Positions 18,035 to 27,039 of a DNA stretch of 64,000 nt are shown here, one piece after another. The notes beneath the pieces are model-generated. The model was not told the DNA's origin and made no database searches. It worked only from the letters and a program-made list of their open reading frames with translations. The stretch is from Streptomyces sp. CBMA152 (GTDB lineage: Bacteria; Actinomycetota; Actinomycetes; Streptomycetales; Streptomycetaceae): the NCBI RefSeq assembly GCF_014596475.1, contig NZ_MECJ01000031.1, positions 62,001 to 126,000 on the forward strand. Direction: 5' to 3'. Each line of letters opens with the position of its first letter. Position 1 is the stretch's first letter. Made by a program: the position numbers and the translations under genes.

Positions 18035-19018
18035 GTGGTGCGCTATGTGATGCGCAAGGCGACCGGCTGGCTTCTGATGATCGTGGTCGCGACCAACTCC
18101 ACGTATTTCCTTGCCAGTTGGTTCCTGGATCCGCGGTCGAACTTCAAGGAGTTGCGGCCCGTCCGCAGCGAGGACCAGATCGACCGGGCTCTCGCGCCGT
18201 ACAACCTGGACCCGCAGGTGCCGCTGGTGCACCGGTGGTGGGACTGGTTCACCTCGGTGTTTCTCCGCTTCGACTGGGGGAGGTCTCCCACCGGTGTCTC
18301 CGTCAACGGGGAGATCGGCTACCGGTCGCTCGTCAGCGCGGAGTTGGTCGTCATCGCGACGGTCCTGTCCGTCGTGCTCGGCGTCACCCTGGCCGTGTAC
18401 ACCGCGTCACGGCAGTACGGCTGGGCCGACCGCCTCACGCAGGCCGTCTCCATCGCGGTGTTCAACGTTCCCACGTCCGTCGCCGCGCTCGCCGTGGTCT
18501 TCGTCGCCATCTGGCTGAACCAGCACGCCGGGCTGCACTTCCTCTACGTCGCCGGGGAGAACTCACCGAACGTCGAAGGGCTGCTCCCGACGATCGGTGA
18601 CCGCTGCCTGCACCTGATCCTGCCGACCCTGACGCTGACGCTGATGGGTTACGTCGGCTATCACCTGACGCAGCGTTCGCTGCTGCTCGACACGATCAAC
18701 GCCGATTTCGTGCGCACCGCCCGGGCCACCGGGCTCACCCGGACCAAGGCGATCCGCAGGCACGCCCTGCGGGCCGCGCTCATTCCGACGGCGGCATCCG
18801 TGGCGTTCGGCGTCCCGGCCGTCTTCACCGGGGCCGTCATCACCGAGACGATCTTCGGCTGGAACGGCATGGGCCGTTACTTCGTCCAGACCATCAGCAA
18901 GAACGACGTACACGGTACGGTCGCGACCGCCGCCTTCGCCGCGGCTCTGACCGCGATCGGCGCGATCCTCGCGGACATCGCCACGGTCTTCCTCGACCCG
19001 AGAGTGCGGGTGAGCTGA
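18035..19018 (+). CDS. ABC transporter permease, DppB/OppB type
   Basis: About 327 aa. It is an integral membrane protein with an N-terminal TM helix (GWLLMIVVATNSTYFLASWF), a long extracytoplasmic loop (VPLVHRWWDWFTSVFLRFDW), then five more TM helices. The EAA-like coupling motif is near FVRTARATGLTRTKAIRRHA, and the C-terminal signature is AVITETIFGWNGMGRYFV. It is the first gene of a four-gene operon for uptake of oligopeptides, nickel or similar solutes. GTG codons at 18026, 18035 and 18038 are possible starts. GGAGG at 18022-18026 fits 18035 best, giving VVRYVMRK. Confidence 0.93.
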   Translation: MVRYVMRKATGWLLMIVVATNSTYFLASWFLDPRSNFKELRPVRSEDQIDRALAPYNLDPQVPLVHRWWDWFTSVFLRFDWGRSPTGVSVNGEIGYRSLVSAELVVIATVLSVVLGVTLAVYTASRQYGWADRLTQAVSIAVFNVPTSVAALAVVFVAIWLNQHAGLHFLYVAGENSPNVEGLLPTIGDRCLHLILPTLTLTLMGYVGYHLTQRSLLLDTINADFVRTARATGLTRTKAIRRHALRAALIPTAASVAFGVPAVFTGAVITETIFGWNGMGRYFVQTISKNDVHGTVATAAFAAALTAIGAILADIATVFLDPRVRVS

Positions 19019-19019
19019 C

Positions 19020-19979
19020 GTGGCCACAGACGTGACGACCGGCGCCTCATCCCCTACGCCGGCAGACCAGGTGCCAGAGCCGCAAGCGGCGCTCCCCGCA
19101 CACAGGAACGGGCCCCACCTCGGCCTCGGCCGGCTCTATCTGCGGCGCTTCCTGCGCAACCGCCTCGCCGTCGCCGGTGTGCTGATCTTCGTGCTGCTGG
19201 TGCTGTTCAGCGTGTTCGGCGGCCTGTTCACCTCGTACGCGTACTCCGACGCCGACTTCGCCGCACTCACCCAGCCGCCGAGCGCCACCCACTGGTTCGG
19301 CACCAACCAGGGCGGAAACGACATCTACGCCTCGGCCGTGCACGGACTCCAGCGCTCCCTGGCGATCGCCGTGAGCGTCTCCGTCCTGACCACCGTTGTC
19401 GCCGCTGTCGTCGGCTCCGGCGCCGCGTACTTCGGCGGCCGGGTCGAGAAGGCGACACTCGCCGTCATCCACTTCCTTCTGATCGTCCCCTCGTTCCTCA
19501 TCCTCGCCCTGGTCTCCCACCGCCTCGCCGGCGACTGGCGGGTCCTCATCGTCGTGCTGACGGTGTTCGGCTGGATGTCCACCGCGCGCGTCATCTGGTC
19601 CGTCTCGACCTCACTGCGCGAACGGGACTACGTGACGGCGGCCGAGTTCATGGGGGTGCGGCCGCTGCGCATCATCGTGCGCCACATCATCCCCAACCTC
19701 GGCTCGCTGCTGATCGTCAACCTCACCCTCGGCGTCGTCGCGACCGTACTGAGCGAAACCGGCCTGTCGTTCCTCGGATTCGGCGTCCAGACCCCGGACG
19801 TGTCCCTCGGCACGATGCTCGCCGACGGTGCGGGCACCATCACGAGCGCCCCCTGGCTGTTCGCCTTCCCCGCGGGCCTGGTCGTCCTGCTCACCGTGTC
19901 GATGACCTTCGTCGGCGACGGACTGCGTGACGCCCTGGACCCCACATCCGTGACCGGCGCGGCAGGAGGCCGACGATGA
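19020..19979 (+). CDS. ABC transporter permease, DppC/OppC type
   Basis: 319 aa from a GTG one base after the DppB-type stop, so translation is coupled. The N-terminal OppC_N helix (LAVAGVLIFVLLVLFSVFGG) and the typical THWFGTNQGGNDIYASAVHG motif are present. Four to five TM helices follow, with the EAA coupling loop (AAEFMGVRPLRIIVRHIIPN) and the C-terminal LSETGLSFLGFGVQTPDVSL. It pairs with the upstream permease to form the channel. Confidence 0.94.
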   Translation: MATDVTTGASSPTPADQVPEPQAALPAHRNGPHLGLGRLYLRRFLRNRLAVAGVLIFVLLVLFSVFGGLFTSYAYSDADFAALTQPPSATHWFGTNQGGNDIYASAVHGLQRSLAIAVSVSVLTTVVAAVVGSGAAYFGGRVEKATLAVIHFLLIVPSFLILALVSHRLAGDWRVLIVVLTVFGWMSTARVIWSVSTSLRERDYVTAAEFMGVRPLRIIVRHIIPNLGSLLIVNLTLGVVATVLSETGLSFLGFGVQTPDVSLGTMLADGAGTITSAPWLFAFPAGLVVLLTVSMTFVGDGLRDALDPTSVTGAAGGRR

Positions 19980-22060
19980 CACTCACCACGACCCTCGCCG
20001 ACCCCGCACCGCCCACCGGCGCCACCCCCGTCCTGTCGGTGCGGGACCTGCGGATCTCCTTCCCCTCCGAGGCCGGACCCGTCGAGGCGGTGCGCGGCGT
20101 CAGCTTCGACCTCCTGCCGGGCCGGACCCTCGGCATCGTCGGCGAGTCCGGCTCGGGCAAGTCGGCCACCGCGATGGGCATCATGGGCCTGCTGCCGCCC
20201 TCCGCCGCCCTGCGGGGCCAGGTGCTGCTCGGCGGACGCGACCTGATCGGCCTTGGCGACAAGGAGCTGTCCGCGCTACGGGGCAACTCCATCGGCATGG
20301 TCTTCCAGGACCCCCTGTCCGCGCTCACGCCGATCTTCTCCGTGGGCAGACTGCTCCGCGACGCCCTGCGGGTCCACCAGGACCTGACGAAGCGGGCAGC
20401 CTGGGAACAGGCCGTCGAACTGCTCGATCTCGTCGGCATCCCCGACCCGCGCGAGCGGGCCAAGTCCTTCCCGCACGAGTTCTCCGGCGGCATGCGCCAG
20501 CGCGTCGTCATCGCCATGGCGATCGCCAACAAACCGTCTGTTCTCGTCGCCGACGAGCCCACCACCGCCCTCGACGTCACCGTCCAGGCCCAGATCCTGG
20601 ACGTCCTGCGACTGGCGCAGCACGAGACCGGCGCCGGCCTCGTCCTCATCACCCACGACCTCGGGGTCGTCGCCGGCCACGCCGACGACATCGCCGTGAT
20701 GTACGCGGGCCGGTTCGTGGAGCGGGCGGGCGTCGGCGAACTGTTCCGCCGCCCGACGATGCCGTACACCGCGCGGCTGCTCGCCGCCGTGCCGACCGTG
20801 GACAGCGGGGTCCACCGGCCCCTGGTCCCGATCGGCGGGGAGCCGCCCGCCCTCGTGGGTCTCCCGGACGGCTGCCCGTTCGCGAGCCGCTGCGCCGTCG
20901 CCCTCGACGCGTGCCGCACCGGCGAACCGGAACTGCGCGAAGTCACCGGGCACGGGCACGTGGCCTGCCTGCGCGCCGACGAGATCGCCGACGGGTCGCT
21001 TGATCCCGCGGGCGGTGTCGCGACCGTCGAACAGTCCGCCGCCTCCGGGCGGGTCGCGGCCGGTGAGGTGGTGCTGCGGGTGGAGGACCTCGTCAAGACC
21101 TTCCCGATCACCAAGGGCACCCTCCTCAAGCGCCGCGTCGGCACGCTGCGGGCGGTCAACGGGGTGAGCTTCGAGCTGCGCGCGGGGCAGACCCTGGGCC
21201 TGGTGGGGGAGTCGGGCAGCGGCAAGACCACGACCCTGCTGGAGGTCCTGCGGCTCAGGGCGCCCGAGGGCGGCCGGATCGAGGTGGCCGGAACCGACGT
21301 CGCCACGGTCGAAACCGCCGGGCGCAAAAGGGAGTTGAGGCGGGACGCGCAGATCGTCATGCAGGACCCGCTGGGGGCCCTGGACCCGCGGCTGCCCGTC
21401 TTCCAGCTGCTCGCCGAGCCCTTGCAGGCCATCGGGCGCGATCGCGAGTCGATCCGCTCCCGTATCCACGAACTGCTGACCCTGGTCGGTCTGGACGCCT
21501 CGGTGAGCGACCGTTTCCCGGCCGCTCTTTCGGGCGGGCAGCGCCAGCGGGTCGGCATCGCCCGCGCCTTGGCGACCGATCCGAAACTGCTCGCCCTGGA
21601 CGAGCCGCTGTCGGCCCTGGACGTGTCGGTGCAGGCCGGGGTGATCAATCTGCTGGCGCGGCTCCAGCGTGAACTCGGGCTCGCCTACCTCGTGGTCGCC
21701 CATGACCTGGCCGTGGTCCGGTACATCTGCGACCGCATCGCAGTGATGTACCTGGGGCACATCGTCGAGACCGGCGACACCGAGACGATCTTCTCCGATC
21801 CGAGGCACCCATATACCCGGGCGCTGCTGTCGGCGATCCCGGTGCCCGACCCCGAGCGCGAACGCACCCGCGAACGCGTCGTGTTGGAGGGCGAGCAGCC
21901 GAGCGCCGCCCGGCTGCCCGCGGGCTGTGCCTTCGTCGACCGGTGTCCGCTGCACCGTCTGGCCCCCGCCGACGTACGTGAGCGCTGCCGCACGGAACGT
22001 CCCGCACCGGCCGAGGTGGCCGGACGGCCCGGCCACGAGTACGCCTGCCACGCCGTCTGA
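19976..22060 (+). CDS. Fused double ATPase of the oligopeptide-type ABC transporter (DppD-DppF fusion)
   Basis: 694 aa with two complete ABC domains. The N-terminal half has Walker A GESGSGKSAT (about 59), signature FSGGMRQR, Walker B VLVADEPTTALDV and H-loop ITHDLG. The C-terminal half has Walker A GESGSGKTTT, signature LSGGQRQR, Walker B LLALDEPLSALDV and VAHDLA. Each half ends with the oligopeptide-ABC C-terminal segment containing Cys residues (FASRCAVALDAC; FVDRCPLHR), the putative Fe-S-type motif of this family. The ATGA overlap with the upstream permease stop indicates coupling. The fusion replaces two separate ATPases. Confidence 0.95.
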   Translation: MTLTTTLADPAPPTGATPVLSVRDLRISFPSEAGPVEAVRGVSFDLLPGRTLGIVGESGSGKSATAMGIMGLLPPSAALRGQVLLGGRDLIGLGDKELSALRGNSIGMVFQDPLSALTPIFSVGRLLRDALRVHQDLTKRAAWEQAVELLDLVGIPDPRERAKSFPHEFSGGMRQRVVIAMAIANKPSVLVADEPTTALDVTVQAQILDVLRLAQHETGAGLVLITHDLGVVAGHADDIAVMYAGRFVERAGVGELFRRPTMPYTARLLAAVPTVDSGVHRPLVPIGGEPPALVGLPDGCPFASRCAVALDACRTGEPELREVTGHGHVACLRADEIADGSLDPAGGVATVEQSAASGRVAAGEVVLRVEDLVKTFPITKGTLLKRRVGTLRAVNGVSFELRAGQTLGLVGESGSGKTTTLLEVLRLRAPEGGRIEVAGTDVATVETAGRKRELRRDAQIVMQDPLGALDPRLPVFQLLAEPLQAIGRDRESIRSRIHELLTLVGLDASVSDRFPAALSGGQRQRVGIARALATDPKLLALDEPLSALDVSVQAGVINLLARLQRELGLAYLVVAHDLAVVRYICDRIAVMYLGHIVETGDTETIFSDPRHPYTRALLSAIPVPDPERERTRERVVLEGEQPSAARLPAGCAFVDRCPLHRLAPADVRERCRTERPAPAEVAGRPGHEYACHAV

Positions 22061-22113
22061 GCGGCCAGGCCCGAACTTCCCACCGTACCGAACCCAAAAG
22101 GAATCATTTCGCC

Positions 22114-23796
22114 ATGCGTACAAGACTGGCCCTGCCCGTCGCCCTCGTCGCCGCCATCGCTGTCGCCGCCACCGCGTGCCAGTCCTCCTCCGACAAGGGC
22201 ACGGCGAAAGCGGACGGCAAGGACGTGCAGAAGGCCGCGTCGGCGGCCGCCGACTACAACCCCCAGCCGTACGAGAACGTCAAGGACGGCGGCACCTACA
22301 CCACGGTCGGCACTTTCGACGAGCAGGGCAACCCGTTCAACGTCAACTCCACCCTCACCGCGTCCCGGGTGTGGGCCTGGTACAACGCCGACGCGATCAC
22401 GTACTCGCCCACCGGAGAGGTCCAGTACAACCCGGACTACTACAGCGACGTGAAGGTGTCCGTCGAGGGCGGCAACCAGAAGGTCACGCTGACGATCAAC
22501 CCGAAGGCCACGTTCAACGACGGCACCCCGATCGACTGGACCGCGATCCAGGCCACCTGGAAGGCCAACAACGGTTCGGACAAGGCCTACGCCGCCTCGT
22601 CTACGGACGGCTACGACCAGATCACCTCCGTCGAGCAGGGCAAGGACGCCAAGCAGGCCGTCATCACCTTCAAGGGCGTCAACGCCGCCTGGTCGAGCCT
22701 GTTCACCACGTTCCTGCACCCCAAGGCCGCCACGGTGGACAACTTCAACAAGGCGTACGTCAAAACGGCCCACCCGGAGTGGGGCGCGGGCCCGTACACC
22801 GTCGGGACCTGGGACACCCACTCGGGCAACATCACCTTCGTCCGCAACCCGAAGTGGTGGGGCAAGAAGGGCAAGCTCGACAAGCGCGTCTACGTCAACC
22901 TGGAGTCGACCGCGGCGGTCAACGCCTTCAAGAACGGCCAGCTCGACTACACCTCGGCCTCCGACGCGGAAAGCCTCAAGCAGGTCAAGGGGCTCAAGGG
23001 TACGGAGATCCGCAGCGGCGGCAGCCCGTTCGAGTACGCGCTGTACTTCAACACGAAGTCGTCCGTCCTCGCGGAGAGCGACGTCCGCAAGGCCGTCCAG
23101 CAGAGCATCGACCGCAGTCAGATCGCGAAGATCCAGTTCCAGGGGCTCGGCTACAAGGAGCCGCTGCCCGGCTCGGCCGTGCTCTACAGCTTCCAGAAGG
23201 GCTACCAGGACAACGTCTCGGCCGTACTGAAGTACGCCCCCGACGAGGCCAAGAAGACCCTCGACGCGGCGGGATGGAAGCCCGGGGACGACGGTGTCCG
23301 CGTCAAGAACGGCAAGAAGCTCGAAATCGGCTACACGCTCCTGGGCGATGACCCGCTGGCCAAGGCCACCGCGGGCGCCTTCGCCGCGATGCTGAAGCCG
23401 GCCGGCGTCCACCTCGTCATCAAGAAGGCCGACGACGCGGACTTCTCCAAGATCCTCAGCGAGCGCAGGTTCGACCTCTTCGTGTCGGGCAACCGCTCCA
23501 TGGACCCGTTCGGCGCCCGCTACCTGTGCGACTTCTACTGCTCCGACCGCGACTCCAACCTCACCGGTTCGGGCACACCGGCGCTGGACAAGGAGATCCG
23601 TGCGGCCTCGGACATCGCGGATCTCGACCAGCAGATCGCGGCGGTCAACAAGGTCGAGCAGAAGGCGCTCCAGCAGTACGCCTTCCTGCCGCTGTACAGC
23701 GGCCCCTCGACATACGGCGTGAAGAAGGGCCTCGCCAACGTCGGCGCGACCGTCTTCCACAGCCCGCTCCCGGAGACGGTCGGCTGGCAGAAGTGA
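22114..23796 (+). CDS. Solute-binding lipoprotein of the oligopeptide/nickel-type ABC transporter
   Basis: 560 aa. The lipoprotein signal MRTRLALPVALVAAIAVAAT leads to the lipobox ATAC with Cys at residue 22. The mature part is a family 5 extracellular binding protein: GTFDEQGNPFNVNST start, VTLTINPKATFNDGTPIDW (the typical FHDG-like motif), GAGPYTVGTWDTHSGNITFV, RNPKWWGKKGKL, and C-terminal NKVEQKALQQYAFLPLY. It supplies substrate to the permeases encoded upstream. AAAAGGAA is the ribosome site, 53 bases after the ATPase gene; it is the last gene of the operon. Confidence 0.95.
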   Translation: MRTRLALPVALVAAIAVAATACQSSSDKGTAKADGKDVQKAASAAADYNPQPYENVKDGGTYTTVGTFDEQGNPFNVNSTLTASRVWAWYNADAITYSPTGEVQYNPDYYSDVKVSVEGGNQKVTLTINPKATFNDGTPIDWTAIQATWKANNGSDKAYAASSTDGYDQITSVEQGKDAKQAVITFKGVNAAWSSLFTTFLHPKAATVDNFNKAYVKTAHPEWGAGPYTVGTWDTHSGNITFVRNPKWWGKKGKLDKRVYVNLESTAAVNAFKNGQLDYTSASDAESLKQVKGLKGTEIRSGGSPFEYALYFNTKSSVLAESDVRKAVQQSIDRSQIAKIQFQGLGYKEPLPGSAVLYSFQKGYQDNVSAVLKYAPDEAKKTLDAAGWKPGDDGVRVKNGKKLEIGYTLLGDDPLAKATAGAFAAMLKPAGVHLVIKKADDADFSKILSERRFDLFVSGNRSMDPFGARYLCDFYCSDRDSNLTGSGTPALDKEIRAASDIADLDQQIAAVNKVEQKALQQYAFLPLYSGPSTYGVKKGLANVGATVFHSPLPETVGWQK

Positions 23797-23829
23797 CCCG
23801 CGCCCGCACCGGGTTCTGCTCGGCGCGGG
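23797..23829 (+). terminator. Hairpin after the ABC transporter operon
   Basis: CCCGCGCC at 23797-23804 pairs with GGCGCGGG at 23822-23829 directly after the binding-protein stop. It lies between convergent genes and could work in both directions. Confidence 0.5.
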
Positions 23830-23853
23830 CCGCCAACTCCCGTTCGACGCGGT

Positions 23854-24702
23854 TTACGCGGTGTTCCCACGCTCTTGTACGCGGGCGTAGCCCATGAGGC
23901 CGATGAGGATCGCGAGGAGTACGGCCGATGAGCCCGCGGTGCCGAGGTCGAGGCCGCCTTTGGCGGTGGGTTTGGTGAGGAGGTCGCCCGCGGTGGCTCC
24001 GAGGGGCCGGGTCAGAACGAACGCGGCCCAGAACAGCAGGACGTTGGGAATCGCCGGCACGGGCATGAGCGCGAGCAGGCCCGCGAGGAGCGCGGTGATG
24101 AGAAGCGCGCCGCCCGCGTAGCCGAGTCCGCTGCTGTCGGAGAGGAAATCGCCCAGGGAGGTGCCGAGGGTGTTCGAGACGAGGATCGCGGACCAGAACA
24201 GGGCCTCGCCGCGCAAGGTGACGATGTCGCGGATGGCGAAGGTCAGTCCGGTGGCCTTCCAGACTGCGAAGATGACGGCCAGAAGGGAGATGAGGATCGC
24301 GGCGCCGGTGCGGTAGCCGAGTCCGAGGCCTTGCGGTCCCCAGCCCAGCGACGTGGCCCCGCTGGACAGATACGCGGCGCTGGCGTCGCGGTTCATGAAG
24401 TCCGACATCGTGGTGCCGGCCGTGCTGGTGGACAGGATGACGGTCCAGTAGAAGAACGGGTTGTAGTGCCGCGACCTCAGCTGCACGGCCAGCGTGACGA
24501 CGAAGACCAGGAACAGGGCGATCGTGGTGAGGAAGTAGCCGAGTCCGAGAGTCTGGGCGAAGAGGTCACCGGCCGTCTCCCCGAGGGTCGTTGCGGCGAT
24601 CTTCATGATCCAGAAGGCCAGGGTGACCTCCGGCAGCTTCCTCACCACGGACCGAACAGCGCCGGCCGGGCCCGCCGCGGCGAGGACTTCCGTATGTTCC
24701 AC
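23854..24702 (-). CDS. COG4705-type multi-pass membrane protein
   Basis: 282 aa from a GTG at 24702 with AGGAG upstream. Seven to eight hydrophobic helices are visible. Four copies of a T-x-G-x-(T/S)-x-x-D-(F/L) motif are spaced along the chain: TLGETAGDLF (about 40), TAGTTMSDFM (about 94), TLGTSLGDFL (about 181) and PLGATAGDLL (about 238). The repeats suggest an internally pseudo-symmetric transporter or channel. COG4705 has no proven function. It is convergent with the ABC transporter operon. Confidence 0.85.
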   Translation of the reverse strand: MEHTEVLAAAGPAGAVRSVVRKLPEVTLAFWIMKIAATTLGETAGDLFAQTLGLGYFLTTIALFLVFVVTLAVQLRSRHYNPFFYWTVILSTSTAGTTMSDFMNRDASAAYLSSGATSLGWGPQGLGLGYRTGAAILISLLAVIFAVWKATGLTFAIRDIVTLRGEALFWSAILVSNTLGTSLGDFLSDSSGLGYAGGALLITALLAGLLALMPVPAIPNVLLFWAAFVLTRPLGATAGDLLTKPTAKGGLDLGTAGSSAVLLAILIGLMGYARVQERGNTA

Positions 24703-25057
24703 GTTCCATCACTCCTGGAGGGTGAATCGGAGCCCTGCCCCGGTGCACCACCGGGGGAGTCAGGGATGACCGCCCGCCATGATGGTGCGACGGAGACGTC
24801 CCGTGACAACGGCGGCACTCCGTGGCCGCAGGTGCTCTTGCGGTGCTGTATACGCAGACGCACGGCGGCGCGTTCAGTGCGGCGACGTCCAGGCAACCGC
24901 CGCGGCCACGCCGGTCTTCGGCCGCCGCGTGCGGTGGTGGGGTCGGCGGCGACGAGGGGTTGACGGGCAGGGGCCGCCCGGCCCACTCCCAGTGCGGCAC
25001 CGGGGAGGAGGCGAGTGGCAAGGCCCTGCGTCGTTGTCATCGAGCGTCACCCTTCTT
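24703..25057. other. Gap with no recognisable gene
   Basis: About 355 bases upstream of the COG4705 gene. A minus-strand frame opens MTTTQGLATRLLPGAALG but soon becomes Arg-rich low-complexity sequence, so I do not call it. The promoter of the COG4705 gene is expected here. Confidence 0.35.
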
Positions 25058-25101
25058 CTGGGCGCACGTGGAGTCGTAGGGTCGACTTCACGTGCGCCCA
25101 G
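25058..25101. repeat. Long inverted repeat (19-bp arms, 6-base loop)
   Basis: CTGGGCGCACGTGGAGTCG at 25058-25076 and its reverse complement at 25083-25101 match at 18 of 19 positions around TAGGGT. No T-tract is evident. It lies in a non-coding interval downstream of the LexA-like gene (minus strand), so a terminator is the simplest reading; an operator or mobile-element end is also possible. Confidence 0.7.
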
Positions 25102-25260
25102 GGTGGTAGGCAGTTCGATTCCTCCACAGACCAGGCGACTCTCGGTCTCGTGAACATCTGCTGTCCGTTCTCGTGAACAAAGCCACTCTCGGGCGCCGCA
25201 CCTGTGGTGTGTGCCGGCAAGTCCGCGGAAGGCGCTGTTCGCGGTCGGCGGCGGCCGGGG

Positions 25261-25722
25261 TCAGGGTCCGCAGTGCGGGCAGCGGTCCGCGCGGCGGTGT
25301 CCGCGTGTCTCGACCACTACTCCCAGGGTTTTCATCCGCTTGAGCTCGTAGGCGACCGATGACGTGCTGGACAGGCCGACGGCTGCCGCGAGTTCGCGTA
25401 CCGAGGGTGCTTCGCCGTGGTCGGTGACCCGGTTCCGGGCGGCGCGGGTGAGGTGTGTCTGGGTGTCGGTGAGGTGGCCAGCAGTCGTGCCGGTGCCGGT
25501 GTGGGGTCGTACGAGGTTCTTGAGTGCCATGCGGGCGCTGGGGGTGGCTCCGGCCGGGGTGCGCCAGTACGGGTGAGCGGCGATGCGGACGGACAGCTGC
25601 TGGAGCCGCCGCCGGTGCGCGGCCGTACCGGCGGCGCCGACGGCGGGGTCGGCGAGCTGCCGGTAGGTCTCGTACCAGGCGGCCTGAGCCTGGATGAGGT
25701 CGTGGGGGAACGTGTACTGCAT
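25261..25722 (-). CDS. LexA-like winged-helix DNA-binding protein without a protease domain
   Basis: 153 aa from an ATG at 25722 (MQYTFPHDLIQAQAAWYETY). The N-terminal 85 residues are helical and unassigned. The C-terminal part is a LexA-type winged helix: HGEAPSVRELAAAVGLSSTS, then SVAYELKRMKTLGVVVETRG. It ends with a short CPHC zinc-knuckle-like tail. There is no S24 peptidase domain, so it cannot self-cleave like LexA. The frame is open further upstream, but MQYTF is the natural start. It is probably a small transcription factor of unknown targets. A diverged copy of its 3' end lies at about 31.3 kb. Confidence 0.75.
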   Translation of the reverse strand: MQYTFPHDLIQAQAAWYETYRQLADPAVGAAGTAAHRRRLQQLSVRIAAHPYWRTPAGATPSARMALKNLVRPHTGTGTTAGHLTDTQTHLTRAARNRVTDHGEAPSVRELAAAVGLSSTSSVAYELKRMKTLGVVVETRGHRRADRCPHCGP

Positions 25723-25784
25723 GCCCCGAGTAGAGCACATGTTCGAATTCATGGGCGAATGAAGCACCCTGTCGTCCGGCCCGA

Positions 25785-25853
25785 CTGTGACTGAGCGCTT
25801 CAGGTGGCGGATGAGCGCCGTAGTTGGCGGGGCTGAGCGGTTGAGTTGGCGGA
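25785..25853. repeat. Degenerate 21-bp tandem repeat containing half of a distant hairpin
   Basis: Three consecutive 21-bp units start at 25791, 25812 and 25833, each of the form (C)TGAGCG...(T)AG/GAG..TGGCGG. The first unit with its left flank (25785-25807) matches one 23-base arm of the perfect hairpin at 30612-30660 with a single mismatch. The repeats sit in a non-coding interval of about 350 bases (25768-26144) that also holds two copies of TGTCGGATTCTCAC at 25939 and 25969. No gene is visible in that interval. Confidence 0.6.
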
Positions 25854-26144
25854 CGCGTTGAGCCTAAGCGCGATGGTTGTCACCGATGGTGTTGTGGGCG
25901 GTTGAGCCTGAGCGCGCCCTGTCCTGTCGCACTGAGGGTGTCGGATTCTCACCGCTTCTCGATCGTCCTGTCGGATTCTCACAGTGTCGTGTGCTGTGCG
26001 ATGGCGTTTTGATGGGGATTCTTGAATCGGCTCGGGCCGTGCTCTTCCGCCTCGCATGACGGGCTCGTCAACCAGGTGGGACCTCAGTGGTGATACCGCC
26101 GCGCGGGGAACGGCTCAGCCGTTCGGGCGGGCGGCGCGGATGCG

Positions 26145-27011
26145 TCAGGCTGACCGGATGTCTGTCCGGCTGGCGTGGTCGAGGAGGTGCTTGATCCTAT
26201 TGGCGACGATCGTCGACTGCTCGGCCTGGATGATGTGGCCGGAGTTGACCGATTCGAACTGGCCGTCGGGCAGTGACTTGGCCCAGCGCCGTTGGTGTGC
26301 GGTCAGGGCGGCGTGGTGCCGTGCCCGGCCCGTCTGGGGTCGGGAGGGCGAGAGCAGGAGAGTCCGGCACCGAGGCGGGTCGGGTGGCTCGGCGCGGAAG
26401 CGGGGTATGGCTGCGGCCACGGCCTTGATCTCTTTCCTTGTCTGCGCGGTGCCGGCCGGGACGAAGTCTTCGGCGAGCATGGTCTCGTAGGTGTCCGGCG
26501 GGAAGAGGCGTCGGATGTTGCCGCTGGCCAGGCGGGCCAGCGGGCGGAAGCGGAAGAGTGCCTGCGTCACGGCCAGGGAGTGGTCGACCTTCGTGGCGGT
26601 CCGGTCGAAAGTGTCGTAGACGGGCGCGCTCTCCGTTGCCGGATCGAGCAGCAGCAGCCCCCGTAACCGAGGCCCCAGCCCCTCTGCGGCGCGACGTGCG
26701 ACCAGCCCGCCCATGCTGTGCGCGACCAGCACGAAGCGGCCGGGGACAACCGCCTCGACCAATGCGACCAGATCCGAGGCCAGGTCCTCGATGCTCAGCT
26801 GGGTGGCTGTCCGGCCGCTGCGGCCGAAGCCTGCCCGGTCGTAGGCGACCAGTCTCGTCCGGTCCTTCAAGAGCGGTAGCACCAGGTCCCAGCAGGTGCG
26901 CCCCATTCCCCCGCCCGCCTCGAAGACCACCCAGTCCGTCCCGCTGCCGGACTCTTCGACATGCACGGTCCGGCCGTTCACCTGCACCGCCCGCCCCACT
27001 GCCTGACGCAT
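26145..27011 (-). CDS. Alpha/beta hydrolase
   Basis: 288 aa from an ATG at 27011. The fold is clear: oxyanion region FEAGGGMGRTCWDLV, VAYDRAGFGRSG, nucleophile elbow AHSMGGL (Ser about 99), acid in LLLLDPATES (about 124), and the catalytic His in NSGHIIQAE (about 264). It is a small-molecule esterase, lactonase or epoxide-hydrolase-like enzyme; the substrate is unknown. It is divergent from an ArsR-type regulator starting at 27074, and the 62-base spacer carries a short inverted repeat, so the regulator probably controls it. Confidence 0.9.
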   Translation of the reverse strand: MRQAVGRAVQVNGRTVHVEESGSGTDWVVFEAGGGMGRTCWDLVLPLLKDRTRLVAYDRAGFGRSGRTATQLSIEDLASDLVALVEAVVPGRFVLVAHSMGGLVARRAAEGLGPRLRGLLLLDPATESAPVYDTFDRTATKVDHSLAVTQALFRFRPLARLASGNIRRLFPPDTYETMLAEDFVPAGTAQTRKEIKAVAAAIPRFRAEPPDPPRCRTLLLSPSRPQTGRARHHAALTAHQRRWAKSLPDGQFESVNSGHIIQAEQSTIVANRIKHLLDHASRTDIRSA

Positions 27012-27039
27012 GTGGCCCTCCAACCTACCGTTTCCAGTT

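Noticed and set aside
20276..23760. Very long minus-strand frames opposite the ABC transporter genes
   Set aside because: Typical high-GC antisense frames; the plus strand has Walker motifs, signature motifs and a lipobox.
24642..25040. Minus-strand frame starting MTTTQGLATRLLPG upstream of the COG4705 gene
   Set aside because: After 15 plausible residues it becomes Arg/Pro-rich with no domain or ribosome site.
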